Assembly: GCA_035653615.1 (NCBI GenBank)
Contig: DASRBN010000039.1
Location: forward strand, 62,001-126,000
Origin: Ktedonobacteraceae bacterium
GTDB lineage: Bacteria > Chloroflexota > Ktedonobacteria > Ktedonobacterales > Ktedonobacteraceae
DNA length: 64,000 bases
Reading direction: 5' to 3'
The position numbers and the translations under genes are program-made. Shown piece by piece: positions 8,192-17,565 of this stretch; position 1 is the stretch's first letter, and each line of letters begins with the position of its first letter. The notes beneath the pieces were generated by a model. The model was not told where the DNA came from. It searched no databases and was given only the letters and a program-made list of their open reading frames with translations.

Positions 8192-9331
8192 ATGAAAGCT
8201 GCGGCCCTGGCCCTGGCATTCTTGCTTCTTGTTGGTGCGGCAGTGATTCTGGCTTTTGCCAATACGCTCAGCTCCTGGGTGCTTGGAGGTTTAATCGGAG
8301 GGCTTGCAGCATTACTCATTAGCATTCCCATCTCCCTGGCATTATTCACCATCATGGCTCGCCGTCATGATGAACATTTTTTTATGCAGCAGGAAGAAGA
8401 GGAGATGGTTTATGACGACGACGGCGAATATGCTGAAGTATATGAAGCTGATGCCTATGTCCTGCCGTCCGAAGAAGATCAATATGTAGAACCACGGCGG
8501 CGATTACCCGAAGCTCGTAATGTCTCCGCACAAGATTACCCTCGACTGCCGGCAGCAGGACAGAGTCATGCGCGGGCCGCCGCTAATGGCATGTATAATC
8601 AGCGTGCATTGAGATCCCCTCAAGGTACACAGCATCCTTCGCAAGCCTTGCCGGCTCAACAAAATAGCGCAAGAATGCCTGCCCAGCGCCCCGCTCTTAC
8701 TGGCAGTTTACCATATTTAGGGAACCAGGCGAGTTCGCTGGCAAAGCATCGGACGGCGGCATTACGCGCGGCGCGGATTGAGGCGGCCCGGGACCTATAT
8801 AATGAAAGCGATGATCTTCCAACCACCACTTCGATGTCCAGGCGTCTTCCAGGATATCCTTCTCAATCTCTGAAAGTCCAATCTGATGCCGAAGGATTAC
8901 CTCGCCCTACCCGTCGGCTTCCACAACAAGACAACTTATCCAGAAGGCCGCGGCATTCTATGGATACCAATACTACCCGGCAGACCGGCGCGCGACGTTA
9001 CCGGCAGGTGGATAGCGCTCGTTCTCTGGACAGCAATCCTCAGACCGGGTCTTTAGAAATGCAAGAGACGAACACAGATAAGCTACATGGCCGTTTCGAG
9101 CAAACAGAGCCTCTGCGCAGAAATCCCGAAACCGGTAAGTTTGCTCGTAATCCGCAGTTAGAAGAACAACCACGCAATCCAGATGTGGTCACAGGGAGCC
9201 TGAAAAATCCTCTTCTACGTCGCGCACCCTACATGTATGAGGACGATCCGCTGCGGGAACAACTGGCGCAATATATCGAACGCCCCATCACGCGCCGCTC
9301 TTCACTTCAAGAACCCATAGACGAAGAATAA
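8192..9331 (+). CDS. Unknown two-helix membrane protein with long disordered tail
   Basis: A 379-residue protein I do not recognise. Two hydrophobic helices (about 3-25 and 30-53) form a hairpin in the membrane. An acidic stretch follows (HFFMQQEEEEM to about residue 95, with many E, D and Y). The remaining 280 residues are low in order and rich in R, P, Q, N and S, with repeated short basic motifs such as RRLP (seen at least four times). The tail probably lies in the cytoplasm as a scaffold or nucleic-acid or protein-binding region. AAAGGAAA precedes the ATG and a promoter stands upstream. It is a single-gene unit. No enzymatic residues are visible. Confidence 0.8.
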   Translation: MKAAALALAFLLLVGAAVILAFANTLSSWVLGGLIGGLAALLISIPISLALFTIMARRHDEHFFMQQEEEEMVYDDDGEYAEVYEADAYVLPSEEDQYVEPRRRLPEARNVSAQDYPRLPAAGQSHARAAANGMYNQRALRSPQGTQHPSQALPAQQNSARMPAQRPALTGSLPYLGNQASSLAKHRTAALRAARIEAARDLYNESDDLPTTTSMSRRLPGYPSQSLKVQSDAEGLPRPTRRLPQQDNLSRRPRHSMDTNTTRQTGARRYRQVDSARSLDSNPQTGSLEMQETNTDKLHGRFEQTEPLRRNPETGKFARNPQLEEQPRNPDVVTGSLKNPLLRRAPYMYEDDPLREQLAQYIERPITRRSSLQEPIDEE

Positions 9332-9437
9332 GAAGATTAATCTCTATGTACTAAAGAGCTAGCCTCATCGCGTAAAGTATGTTAGTATAGGTCAAAAGCA
9401 ATTTGGCTTATGCTTGTGTGTGAAGGAGGCTAATTCT

Positions 9438-10415
9438 TTGTTGACACATCTTACTAACTGGCTTACTACAAATATAACAAATCTGTATGCTACAACTGGC
9501 CTGATCGGTATTATATTGGCTATGGCCATCGAAAGCTGCTGTATACCATTGCCAAGTGAAATTGTGATGCCGCTGGCAGGTATCATGATTTACAATCATA
9601 AAATCCTCTCTGGTCTGAATCCTGTCGCGAGTATCCTGCTGGTAGCTGTTGCAGGCGCTATTGGCTGTCTGCTTGGCTCGATAGTTGCCTACTGGATTGG
9701 TTACAAAGGTGGTCGCCCCCTCATGCTCAAATATGGTCGCTATGTACTCATTTCGCAGCATGACGCGGATACAGCAGACCGTTTCTTCCAGCGCTGGGGC
9801 AGCGCCACCGTCTTCTTCTCGCGCTTGCTACCCGTGGTTCGCACCTACATTTCGCTGCCTGCCGGTATCGCAAAGACTCCATTTGTAAAATTCTGCATCT
9901 ATACCGTGCTGGGTTCATTGCCGTGGTGTCTGATTCTCGCATTCGCAGGCTATGAGTTGGGAAAAGCGACGAACGGCTTATCCTCGCTCGGCACAATCTT
10001 CCATGGCCTGGACGTGGTTGTTCTTATAGCCATCGTGGTTCTGGTTGCTCTTTACATATGGAGACATATTCGTAACGACCGCAAGGCTCGTGAAGAACAC
10101 GCGGCCAAAGAAGCTGCGCAGGCCCAGCTAATCGCTCAACAGCCCCCTCGGATGCAGCAATTTCAGTCACAACCATGGCAGCAGCCGGCTTCACAACAAT
10201 CGCCATGGGTTCAACAACAGGCGCCCCAGCAAGTCTGGGGGCAACCGCCAGCCCAGACTTCGCCATGGGGTCAGCCACAGCCGGCGCAGCCCTCACCATG
10301 GAGGCAATCTCCCCCTCCATCACCATCACAGCCTCCGCAATGGGGACAGATGCAGCCGCCACCTCAACAGCCCTGGCCCCAGCGCAACGGCGATGATAGT
10401 AACTTTTCGCGCTGA
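9438..10415 (+). CDS. DedA-family (VTT domain) membrane protein with W/P/Q-rich tail
   Basis: A 325-residue protein. Residues 1-215 are a DedA/SNARE-associated domain with the family signatures E33-type glutamate in AIESCCIPLPSEIVMPLAG and FFSRLLPVVRTYISLPAG, the latter carrying the essential arginines. Relatives translocate undecaprenyl phosphate or phospholipids across the membrane. The start is TTG: AAGGAGG (9423-9429) ends eight bases before it and no ATG is suitably placed. From residue 225 a cytoplasmic tail has repeated Q/P blocks with SPW and QPW units (at least five tryptophans) and no recognised fold. Such a tail is not usual in DedA proteins. Confidence 0.9.
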   Translation: MLTHLTNWLTTNITNLYATTGLIGIILAMAIESCCIPLPSEIVMPLAGIMIYNHKILSGLNPVASILLVAVAGAIGCLLGSIVAYWIGYKGGRPLMLKYGRYVLISQHDADTADRFFQRWGSATVFFSRLLPVVRTYISLPAGIAKTPFVKFCIYTVLGSLPWCLILAFAGYELGKATNGLSSLGTIFHGLDVVVLIAIVVLVALYIWRHIRNDRKAREEHAAKEAAQAQLIAQQPPRMQQFQSQPWQQPASQQSPWVQQQAPQQVWGQPPAQTSPWGQPQPAQPSPWRQSPPPSPSQPPQWGQMQPPPQQPWPQRNGDDSNFSR

Positions 10416-10433
10416 AATGGAGAGGCTTCAGCG
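10410..10433. terminator. Hairpin containing both stop codons of convergent genes
   Basis: CGCTGAA (10410-10416) pairs with TTCAGCG (10427-10433). The TGA of the DedA gene and the reverse-strand TGA of the GlpP-like gene both lie in the stem. It is small, so its strength as a terminator is doubtful. Confidence 0.45.
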
Positions 10434-11033
10434 TGGAGTTTTGAACCAGAGTTGGTAGGTGCTGCTGCTGCTTAATAATGCACCGGCAGCCTGAATGCGC
10501 GCTACATCGGCGGCGGTGCGAATGAATCCACCGGCAATAAAGGGACCCGCAAGTAATTGGCGCAGAGTTGGGGCCATTTCAGGAAAAATAATGCCCGGTA
10601 GGACCTCTACTATGTCGGGAGCCGCCCGCGCTATGGTACGCACGCCTGTTTCTAGTGCGGAATCGTCCAATAAAAGCAGGCGCTGGATGGTAATCAAACC
10701 CTCTGCTTTGCCTGCCGCGACCAGCTGCGAGCGACTGGTGATGATTGCGTCGACACCGATATCATGTAAATACTGAATGCCCGCGCGGTCTTTCCCTACA
10801 CCGCTCACGAGATCAACGTGTACAACTAACCGCTTCCCATAATCGCGTGCCTGCGTGACAAAAGGCGCTAGTTGAAACGCATCTCCTTTCAGGATGAACA
10901 GCATGTGGACATCAGAATCGAGAGCAACCTGAATATCCTCATTCGATTTTATCGCTGCCGCCACCGGAAAGAGGCGGGACAGGCGTAGAAACTCTTGCTT
11001 TGTCATCATATCAGTATCTGACTTGTGTATCAC
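10428..11033 (-). CDS. glpP: Glycerol-3-phosphate-responsive antiterminator, GlpP family (copy 1)
   Basis: A 201-residue TIM-barrel-like protein of the GlpP family. In Bacillus, GlpP binds the glp leader RNA with glycerol-3-phosphate and prevents termination. Seen here are the family blocks VVHVDLVSGVGKDRAGIQYL, GVDAIITSR, TIQRLLLLD, VEVLPGIIFPEM and PFIAGGFIRT, which include the conserved phosphate-site glycines. This copy keeps the classical ligand-pocket sequence. It is transcribed away from the glp genes, back to back with a second GlpP-like gene. The start is uncertain: GTG at 11033, or ATG at 11009 or 11006 (before TKQEFLRL). None has a strong ribosome site. Confidence 0.88.
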   Translation of the reverse strand: MIHKSDTDMMTKQEFLRLSRLFPVAAAIKSNEDIQVALDSDVHMLFILKGDAFQLAPFVTQARDYGKRLVVHVDLVSGVGKDRAGIQYLHDIGVDAIITSRSQLVAAGKAEGLITIQRLLLLDDSALETGVRTIARAAPDIVEVLPGIIFPEMAPTLRQLLAGPFIAGGFIRTAADVARIQAAGALLSSSSTYQLWFKTPR

Positions 11034-11091
11034 AATATGATCAGGTTTACGCTTACGATTTGAGATAGTTATGGAACGAACGCCTTAACCC

Positions 11092-11120
11092 TTGACAAAA
11101 GGATGCGTACTGAGTACTAT
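11092..11120 (+). promoter_or_regulatory. Strong promoter of the glp block
   Basis: A perfect TTGACA (11092-11097), a spacer of exactly 17 bases and TACTAT (11115-11120). It faces the second glpP-like gene, leaving an untranslated leader of about 220 bases that contains two hairpins. Confidence 0.8.
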
Positions 11121-11211
11121 TAATTATAAGCTAACTCTACACCGTTGTATAGCTGCTGGGGTTTCGTTTTCTTTCAGCATCTTACGAGCTTATCGAACAA
11201 ACAAATATTTA

Positions 11212-11236
11212 CACATCGGCATAATGTGCCGGTGTG
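11212..11236 (+). promoter_or_regulatory. Leader hairpin upstream of the attenuator
   Basis: CACATCGGCA (11212-11221) pairs with TGCCGGTGTG (11227-11236) over ten base pairs (one G-U) and a five-base loop. It lies in the leader between promoter and terminator, a plausible protein-binding element for a GlpP-type regulator. Confidence 0.55.
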
Positions 11237-11282
11237 GACCGTTTGGACAATTGTATATGTGCCCGGGGACAGTGAGATGAAA

Positions 11283-11328
11283 AGTCCTGAGCCAACCTTC
11301 GATAAGGCTTAGGGCTTTGTTGTTTTTT
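11283..11328 (+). terminator. Intrinsic terminator in the glp leader (attenuator)
   Basis: AGTCCTGAGCC (11283-11293) pairs fully with GGCTTAGGGCT (11306-11316), allowing two G-U pairs, and is followed directly by TTGTTGTTTTTT. This is a classical intrinsic terminator between a strong promoter and the first structural gene. It is therefore most likely conditional, relieved by GlpP with glycerol-3-phosphate. Confidence 0.8.
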
Positions 11329-11349
11329 ACTGGTACGGTGAGGTACAGC

Positions 11350-11955
11350 ATGCTAAGACAGTCCAGCGCGTCGCTCCTTAACCGGTTAGATAACTGTAAA
11401 ACTATCCCAGTCATCGAGAACCGCGCACAATTTATGCAAGTTTTCGATTCCCCGCATATTCGTGCCATTCTGCTGCGTCATTGTAATCTGTTCGAGCTTT
11501 CGAGTTTGGTAGACCAGGCATATAGGCGCGATCTCTCCCTCTATGTCAATATCGATCATATCGATGGAATTCATTCCGATGCGGCCGGTTTGCGTTACCT
11601 GGCCGATCAATTCCGTGTGGCAGGTGTTGTTTCAAATCATCCCAAACTGTTGGCATTAGCGAAAGATTTTGGGATGGAGACCATACAACGAATTTTTGCC
11701 GTCGACTCAACCGGATTAGAAGTGGCGTTGGGGACGGTCGATAGGTCTTATACTGATCTGCTCGATATTTCTCCCGCGCTAGTTATTCCTTATGTGATTT
11801 CGCGGTTAGCTGAGCCTTTACCATTGAGCTTTATAGGCTCTGGCTTGATTCAGACATCGCAACAGATACAAAGAATCCTTCGTGCGAATGCAGCAGGTGT
11901 GGCAGTCATGCGCAAAGAACTCTGGCGAGAACCGGTCGTAGGAATAGCGCGCTAA
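11350..11955 (+). CDS. Divergent GlpP-family protein (copy 2)
   Basis: A 201-residue relative of GlpP, the same length as the divergent copy 1. Conserved blocks remain (VNIDHIDGIHSDAAGLRYLADQF, METIQRIFAVDS), but two regions that are near invariant in GlpP are changed: VEVLPG becomes LDISPA, and the IAGG phosphate loop becomes IGSG. The ATG given follows GTGAGG with six bases spacing. A longer frame would start inside the leader terminator and is rejected. It is the first gene after the attenuated leader and precedes glpK, so it probably controls the glp genes. It may respond to a different ligand or be an RNA-binding partner of copy 1. Confidence 0.8.
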   Translation: MLRQSSASLLNRLDNCKTIPVIENRAQFMQVFDSPHIRAILLRHCNLFELSSLVDQAYRRDLSLYVNIDHIDGIHSDAAGLRYLADQFRVAGVVSNHPKLLALAKDFGMETIQRIFAVDSTGLEVALGTVDRSYTDLLDISPALVIPYVISRLAEPLPLSFIGSGLIQTSQQIQRILRANAAGVAVMRKELWREPVVGIAR

Positions 11956-12101
11956 ACTATCTTCTTGTGGCTCCGTAAAGCGGTCCCGGCATGGCACTGG
12001 TAGCTGCCGTGCCAGATCATATAGTGTCAAGGGTACTTCGGCTTCCACGGTGAAAGACTTGCGGGAACCGCAGGTACACTCTAGCAGAAAGAGGGTTATT
12101 T

Positions 12102-13598
12102 ATGGCAAAGTATGTGCTTGCCCTGGATCAGGGTACAACGAGTTCGCGCGCGATTGTCTTCAATCATGATGGCGCGATTGTCAGTGTAGCGCAGCAGGAG
12201 TTTCCCCAGATTTACCCGGCACCGGGATTGGTTGAACATGATCCAGAGGCGATCTGGTCAAGCCAGCTCGCGGTTGCTCAGGAAGCGCTGAAAAAGGCGG
12301 GGGCCTCGGCCTCCGATATAGCAGCCATTGGCATCACGAACCAGCGCGAGACGGCGATTGTCTGGGAGAAATCCACCGGTAAACCCGTTTTCAATGCCAT
12401 TGTGTGGCAGAGCCGGCTCACGGTTCCTATTTGTGATGCGCTGAAAGCGAAAGGCTTCGACAAGGAAATCCGGGATCGTACCGGGTTGGTGACTGACGCG
12501 TATTTCTCCGGCACAAAAGTAAAATGGATTCTCGACAATGTTCCCGGCGCGCGTGAAAAGGCAGAGCGCGGAGAATTACTCTTCGGCAACGTCGATACGT
12601 TCCTCATGTGGCGACTCTCAAAAGGGCGTGTGCATGCCACCGATCCCTCAAACGCATCACGCACGCTCCTGTACAACATCTATCAGGGCGATTGGGATGA
12701 TGTCATCCTCAATGAACTGGGTGTTCCACGCTCGATGTTGCCCACGGTCATGCCATCCAGTGGAGTATTTGGCGAGACCGACGCTGAGTTCTTCGGTGCG
12801 CCTATCCCCATGGCTGGAGATGCCGGCGATCAGCAGGCGGCTACCTTTGGACAGGCCTGTTACGAGGTAGGCATGGCGAAGAACACTTACGGCACCGGCT
12901 GTTTTATGCTCATGAACACCGGAACGCAGGGTGTGCCGTCGCAGAATGGCTTGCTCACTACAGTCGGCTGGCGGGTAGATGACAATCCAACCATTTATTG
13001 CCTGGAAGGGAGCATCTTTATCACCGGTGCAGCTGTCCAGTGGCTGCGTGATGGCCTCGGTGTCATCAAGCAGAGCGTCGATGTGGAGGCATTGGCGAAT
13101 ACCGTTCCTGATAACGGCGGTGTCTACCTGGTGCCGGCTTTTGTGGGCCTGGGCGCTCCATACTGGGACCCCTATGCTCGCGGCACCATTATCGGTCTGA
13201 CTCGCGGCTCGACGGTTGGTCATATCGCCAGGGCGACACTTGAATCGATGTGCTATCAGACTCGCGACGTGCTGGAAGCCATGACTGCCGATAGCAAGGT
13301 CGATTTGAAGACGCTGCGCGTCGATGGCGGCGCAGTCGTCAACAATCTGCTGATGCAATTCCAGGCCGATATCCTTGGCGTGCCGGTGCAGCGGCCAAAG
13401 GTAGCTGAGACGACGGCCCTCGGCGCGGCCTATCTCGCGGGCCTCGCAGTTGGTTTCTGGAGCAGCCAGGCGGAAGTAGCCGAGCAATGGGCTATCGATC
13501 GCACCTTTGAGCCTCAAATGAGCGCCGATCAACGCGAAAAGCTCTATGCCGGTTGGAAGCGAGCGGTCGAACGCTCTCAGGGTTGGGAACAGGCCTGA
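12102..13598 (+). CDS. glpK: Glycerol kinase
   Basis: A 498-residue FGGY-family kinase that converts glycerol and ATP to glycerol-3-phosphate. Seen are the N-terminal phosphate loop [12 protein letters not shown], the glycerol-contact residues in [17 protein letters not shown], the central [13 protein letters not shown] with the catalytic-base aspartate, and the C-terminal [22 protein letters not shown] and [12 protein letters not shown]. Length is typical. A histidine near [17 protein letters not shown] is the region where Gram-positive enzymes are phosphorylated by HPr, though here the usual H is not obvious. GAGGG lies before the ATG. It follows the GlpP-like gene by about 145 bases and precedes glpF. 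Confidence 0.97.
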   Translation: MAKYVLALDQGTTSSRAIVFNHDGAIVSVAQQEFPQIYPAPGLVEHDPEAIWSSQLAVAQEALKKAGASASDIAAIGITNQRETAIVWEKSTGKPVFNAIVWQSRLTVPICDALKAKGFDKEIRDRTGLVTDAYFSGTKVKWILDNVPGAREKAERGELLFGNVDTFLMWRLSKGRVHATDPSNASRTLLYNIYQGDWDDVILNELGVPRSMLPTVMPSSGVFGETDAEFFGAPIPMAGDAGDQQAATFGQACYEVGMAKNTYGTGCFMLMNTGTQGVPSQNGLLTTVGWRVDDNPTIYCLEGSIFITGAAVQWLRDGLGVIKQSVDVEALANTVPDNGGVYLVPAFVGLGAPYWDPYARGTIIGLTRGSTVGHIARATLESMCYQTRDVLEAMTADSKVDLKTLRVDGGAVVNNLLMQFQADILGVPVQRPKVAETTALGAAYLAGLAVGFWSSQAEVAEQWAIDRTFEPQMSADQREKLYAGWKRAVERSQGWEQA

Positions 13599-13742
13599 CA
13601 CATGGAACAGGGGCGCGAGGAATTGATTGCGCCCCGCAGGAACTCGTAGTGCGTACCTTGTTGTAATCGTTATTTTAGCGCGGCGACACGCCAGTTGTGT
13701 TAGCCGTCATTCCCTCAAGTATCATAGAAGGAGTGAGCATTT

Positions 13743-14648
13743 ATGGCATCTCGATCTGTAGCTACGCCATCTGCACTCGCTGGGACTCCCGGTGAGATGC
13801 TCGCGGAATTCTTCGGCACGATGGTGCTGATTCTCTTTGGCGATGGCTGTGTGGCAGTCTATGGACTCTTTGGACCATCACAAAATGTGGGTATAGGTGC
13901 GAATACCTGGCCGGTCATTATCTTCGGATGGGGTCTTGCCGTTATGTTAGGCATATATGTCGCGGGAGCTATCAGCGGTGCTCACCTCAATCCGGCTGTA
14001 ACATTGGGACTCGCTGTCACCGGGAAATTCTCCTGGAATAAGGTTCTTCCTTACTGGGTAGCGCAGATACTTGGCGCGTTTGTGGCCGCCCTTATTCTCT
14101 ACTTCGTCTACCAGGGGGCGCTCGTCAATGCTTTGGCAGCGAATCATCTGTCAATTGGCGACATTGCCCAGGGGCCGACTTTTGGCGGTAAGGGTTTCGG
14201 GTGGATTTTTTACACCGGCCATAGGGCGTTCGTTGGAACGTTCGGCGCCTTCTGCGACGAGTTTGTAGGCACTGCTCTGCTTGTTGGCCTGATACTGGTG
14301 ATTGTTGATGCCCGCAACCAGCCCGTCCAGGCAAACCTGAATCCACTCATTATCGGCTTCCTGATCGTAGCAATAGGTGCCTCTTTCGGCGCCAATACCG
14401 GGTATGCCATCAATCCTGCTCGTGATTTTGGCCCTCGCCTCTGGATTGGCTTCGTCAGTGGTTTCTCCAGCTTCTCCGTAGACAATTACTACTTCTGGAT
14501 ACCTATCATCGCACCCCTGGCAGGAGGTGCAGTCGGCGGTCTGATCTATGAATTCACCGTCGGCAAAGTGCTTGCTGCAAGGGATCTCATGAAATCCGGT
14601 ACCGCGGAAACAAAGGGTGAAGCTGTACGCGAACCCTCAGTCGAGTAA
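13743..14648 (+). CDS. glpF: Glycerol uptake facilitator (aquaglyceroporin)
   Basis: A 301-residue MIP-family channel with six membrane helices and two half-helix loops: AHLNPAVTLGLA (first NPA) and GYAINPARDFGPRLW (second NPA). The Asp after the second NPAR is the mark of glycerol-conducting members, so it should pass glycerol rather than only water. AAGGAG stands nine bases before the ATG. An internal insertion rich in G and F lies before helix 4, and the last 30 residues are a hydrophilic tail. It sits between glpK and glpD, 144 bases after glpK, and is presumably co-transcribed. Confidence 0.96.
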   Translation: MASRSVATPSALAGTPGEMLAEFFGTMVLILFGDGCVAVYGLFGPSQNVGIGANTWPVIIFGWGLAVMLGIYVAGAISGAHLNPAVTLGLAVTGKFSWNKVLPYWVAQILGAFVAALILYFVYQGALVNALAANHLSIGDIAQGPTFGGKGFGWIFYTGHRAFVGTFGAFCDEFVGTALLVGLILVIVDARNQPVQANLNPLIIGFLIVAIGASFGANTGYAINPARDFGPRLWIGFVSGFSSFSVDNYYFWIPIIAPLAGGAVGGLIYEFTVGKVLAARDLMKSGTAETKGEAVREPSVE

Positions 14649-14674
14649 CCGTCACACCTTGAACAAATGAAAGG

Positions 14675-14786
14675 GCGAAAATACGAGGGTGTAAATCGCT
14701 ACCGGGTAGCTGGGTCAGGGGAAAACCCTGGATGGCAGTCTTTTCTGATCCTACTATCCCAGGCAGAAATACCTTCGTATTTTCGC
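14675..14786. repeat. 16-bp inverted repeat between glpF and glpD
   Basis: GCGAAAATACGAGGGT (14675-14690) and ACCTTCGTATTTTCGC (14771-14786) pair over 16 positions with a single G-U. The 80 bases between hold a smaller hairpin, CAGGG-gaaaa-CCCTG, which covers the only ribosome-site-like AGGGG near glpD. It may be a translational or antitermination control element for glpD, or a small mobile palindrome. Confidence 0.65.
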
Positions 14787-16501
14787 AATCACAGATCACC
14801 ATGCAACCACTATCGTCAACTGTGCGCAAAAACAACCTCGCTCTCCTGGGTAGCGAATATTTTGATGTGCTGGTCGTCGGGGGGGGCATCACCGGTGCCG
14901 GTGTTGCCCTGGATGCCGTCGCGCGTGGATACAAGGTAGCGCTCGTTGAAAAGACTGATTTTGCCAGTGGTACCAGCAGCAAATCAACGAAGCTATTACA
15001 TGGAGGTATTCGCTACCTGCCTAATTTCGATTTTCCCTTAGTGCATGAAGCCTTGACGGAACGTGGTATTCTGATGCGAATCGCGCCATATCTGGCCCGG
15101 CCCCTTGGCTTTGTTCTTCCTATTTACGAGGGTGATCGGCATCCCGTCGGCCTGCCGTTTACTACGCCGGGAGGCGTTGGGCTTGGCTTCATTCTCGATA
15201 TCGGCCTCTGGCTCTACGACATACTGGCCGGGCGGCGCAATATCAAAAGGCATCGACATTTAAGCCGGGCAAAAGTCTTGCAAATGGCTCCAGCCCTGCT
15301 TCAGAAAGGGTTGAAAGACGGCTACATCTACTACGATGGGCAAACCAACGATGCGCGTTTGACTATGGCAATCATTCTCACCGCCGCGCAATACGGCGCC
15401 GTGATTACCAATTATACAGAAGTTACTTCCTTTGTTCTCGAAGGAGGCAAAGTGCGGGGCGCGCACGTGTGCGATAGACTTGAGAATAAAGAGGTGACCG
15501 TGCGTGCTCGCTATGTTGTGAACGCAACAGGTGTCTTTTCTGAGGAAGTTGAGCATCTTACAGGCGAGGAGCCACAGGTAAACATCGAACCGAGTAAAGG
15601 CGTACACCTGGTGTTTGCTCGCGAGGATGTGAAGCTCGGCGACTACGCCATTGTTTTGCCTGAAACGGATGACAAGCGCATTCTCTTTATTGTCCCCTGG
15701 CAATCACGGGCGATTTTTGGTACGACCGATACCGGAACCGGTGATCTGAATCATCCGTTGGCGTCACAGCAGGATATTTCGTATTTGCTTGCCCATCTCA
15801 ATCGTTATCTTTCCGTCCATCTTACTGAGAAGGACATTATCAGTACGTATGCAGGCTATCGCCCGCTGGTACGTCCTGGCAAGGGTTCTGGACATTCTCC
15901 TGCGAAACTCTCTCGCACGCATGCCGTTTTAGAGGGATCAACCGGCATAGTTACAATTGTGGGCGGCAAAATGACCACCTACAGGCGAATGGCGCAGGAT
16001 ACCGTCGATGTCTTAAGTAAGCATGATGGCTCAATACCGGTTCACCCCACGCAAGACCTGCCTCTCTATGGAAGCGCGGGCTGGCCTGCCGTCCAGCATG
16101 AACTGAAGGTGAAAGGCTCAGCGCTTGGATTGAATCCGCAAACGCTCGAACATCTTGGCAGGAGCTACGGAGCGGCGGCGATGAGTGTAGTGAACCTGGT
16201 GGAGAGTAATGCCTCACTAGGACAATTGCTCATCGGAGACCTTCCGTATATTCGTGCCGAAGTGGTACATGCCTGCCGTAATGAAATGGCGATGACTCCT
16301 TACGATGTGCTGGCTCGTCGTACCGCGATCATCCTTGAAGACCGGCAGCGCGGGTTGGGCGTGGTCGACGACGTGGCCGCTCTCATGGCGGCTGAGCTTG
16401 GCTGGTCACCCGAACAGCAACAATCTATGGTAGAATCTTTTCGGGCTGCCATAGAAGAGCAGCTAGCTGCCGAAACATTTTTGCAGGCGGCCTCTCAATA
16501 A
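14732..16501 (+). CDS. glpD: Aerobic glycerol-3-phosphate dehydrogenase
   Basis: A 589-residue FAD enzyme that oxidises glycerol-3-phosphate to dihydroxyacetone phosphate at the membrane, passing electrons to quinone. The dinucleotide fold is [36 protein letters not shown] and the later [13 protein letters not shown] with [12 protein letters not shown] are GlpD hallmarks, and a C-terminal helical domain follows residue 430. The start is uncertain. ATG 14732 has AGGGG ten bases upstream but lies inside a large inverted repeat. ATG 14801 (MQPLSSTV) gives the more usual N-terminus of 566 residues but has no ribosome site. The order glpK-glpF-glpD supports a catabolic role. Confidence 0.93.
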   Translation: MAVFSDPTIPGRNTFVFSQSQITMQPLSSTVRKNNLALLGSEYFDVLVVGGGITGAGVALDAVARGYKVALVEKTDFASGTSSKSTKLLHGGIRYLPNFDFPLVHEALTERGILMRIAPYLARPLGFVLPIYEGDRHPVGLPFTTPGGVGLGFILDIGLWLYDILAGRRNIKRHRHLSRAKVLQMAPALLQKGLKDGYIYYDGQTNDARLTMAIILTAAQYGAVITNYTEVTSFVLEGGKVRGAHVCDRLENKEVTVRARYVVNATGVFSEEVEHLTGEEPQVNIEPSKGVHLVFAREDVKLGDYAIVLPETDDKRILFIVPWQSRAIFGTTDTGTGDLNHPLASQQDISYLLAHLNRYLSVHLTEKDIISTYAGYRPLVRPGKGSGHSPAKLSRTHAVLEGSTGIVTIVGGKMTTYRRMAQDTVDVLSKHDGSIPVHPTQDLPLYGSAGWPAVQHELKVKGSALGLNPQTLEHLGRSYGAAAMSVVNLVESNASLGQLLIGDLPYIRAEVVHACRNEMAMTPYDVLARRTAIILEDRQRGLGVVDDVAALMAAELGWSPEQQQSMVESFRAAIEEQLAAETFLQAASQ

Positions 16502-16523
16502 TATTCGGAGGAGAAAGGATACC

Positions 16524-17525
16524 ATGAAAAAACTCATCAACAAACCTGAAGATGTCGTCAAAGAGGAACTGGAGGGTATGGCTGCTGCCCACGCAGACCT
16601 GATTCGCGTGAATGTCGAGCAGCAGATTATCATCCGTAAAGATGCTCCTGTGCAGGGAAAGGTCGGTGTTATTTCCGGTGGTGGCAGCGGTCACGAGCCA
16701 ATGCACGGAGGATTTGTCGGACGCGGTATGCTCGATGCAGCCTGCCCCGGCGCGGTTTTTACTTCTCCTGTTCCCGATCAGATGCTTGAAGCTACGCGGG
16801 CCGTCAACGGTGGTGCCGGCGTGCTGCATATCGTGAAGAACTACACCGGCGACGTACTCAACTTTGAGATGGCAGCTGAGTTAGCCCAGGCTGATGGCAT
16901 TGAAGTGGAGAGCGTTGTTACCAATGACGACGTAGCCGTACAAGATAGTCTCTATACGGCGGGCCGCCGTGGTGTGGGTGTTACCGTCTTGCTCGAGAAG
17001 ATCGTGGGCGGGCTGGCGGAAACGGGCGCTCCTCTAGCCCAGGTGGCGGAATTAGCGCGCAAAGTCAATAGCCAGGGTCGAAGTATGGGTATGGCGCTCA
17101 CCTCTTGCACTGTGCCCTCGGCGGGCAAACCAACATTTGAGCTGGGCGAAGATGAGATGGAAATTGGTATCGGCATTCATGGCGAACCGGGCCGCCGTCG
17201 TGTCAAGCTGGCCCCGGCAGATGAGATTACCGAGATGCTCGCTACCCCTATTATCGATGACCTTGGCCTCAAATCCGGTGATCAGGTGCTGGCCTTCGTC
17301 AATGGCATGGGTGGAACGCCGCTGATTGAGTTGTACGTTGTTTACAATGCCTTGAACAAAATTTTGAAGGGCAAGAATATTTCAATCGTGCGCAACTTGA
17401 TCGGCAGCTACATCACTTCGCTCGAAATGGCCGGTTGCTCAATCACACTGCTGCGCATGGATGATGAATTGATCAAGTATTGGGATGCCCCTGTCCACAC
17501 TCCAGGATTACGCTGGGGCGAATAG
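16524..17525 (+). CDS. dhaK: Dihydroxyacetone kinase subunit DhaK
   Basis: A 333-residue substrate-binding subunit of the PEP-dependent dihydroxyacetone kinase. The signature [21 protein letters not shown] binds the triose. H219, in [10 protein letters not shown], matches the histidine that forms the covalent hemiaminal with dihydroxyacetone. Length matches the family. GGAGGAGAAAGG lies before the ATG, 22 bases after glpD, so it continues the glp operon. Together with DhaL and DhaM it produces dihydroxyacetone phosphate, the same product as GlpD, so the cluster joins two entry routes into glycolysis. Confidence 0.96.
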   Translation: MKKLINKPEDVVKEELEGMAAAHADLIRVNVEQQIIIRKDAPVQGKVGVISGGGSGHEPMHGGFVGRGMLDAACPGAVFTSPVPDQMLEATRAVNGGAGVLHIVKNYTGDVLNFEMAAELAQADGIEVESVVTNDDVAVQDSLYTAGRRGVGVTVLLEKIVGGLAETGAPLAQVAELARKVNSQGRSMGMALTSCTVPSAGKPTFELGEDEMEIGIGIHGEPGRRRVKLAPADEITEMLATPIIDDLGLKSGDQVLAFVNGMGGTPLIELYVVYNALNKILKGKNISIVRNLIGSYITSLEMAGCSITLLRMDDELIKYWDAPVHTPGLRWGE

Positions 17526-17565
17526 GTAACAATGCATCCCTGATGAATGTTAGGAAGCTATTGCA

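Noticed and set aside
11956-12101. Hairpin TGGCAC...GTGCCA before glpK as a second attenuator
   Set aside because: The stem is six pairs with an interior mismatch and no U-run follows, so termination is unlikely.
12657-13601. A 314-codon frame on the minus strand opposite glpK
   Set aside because: It is the antisense shadow of a fully motif-supported glycerol kinase; the composition is not protein-like and no ribosome site precedes it.
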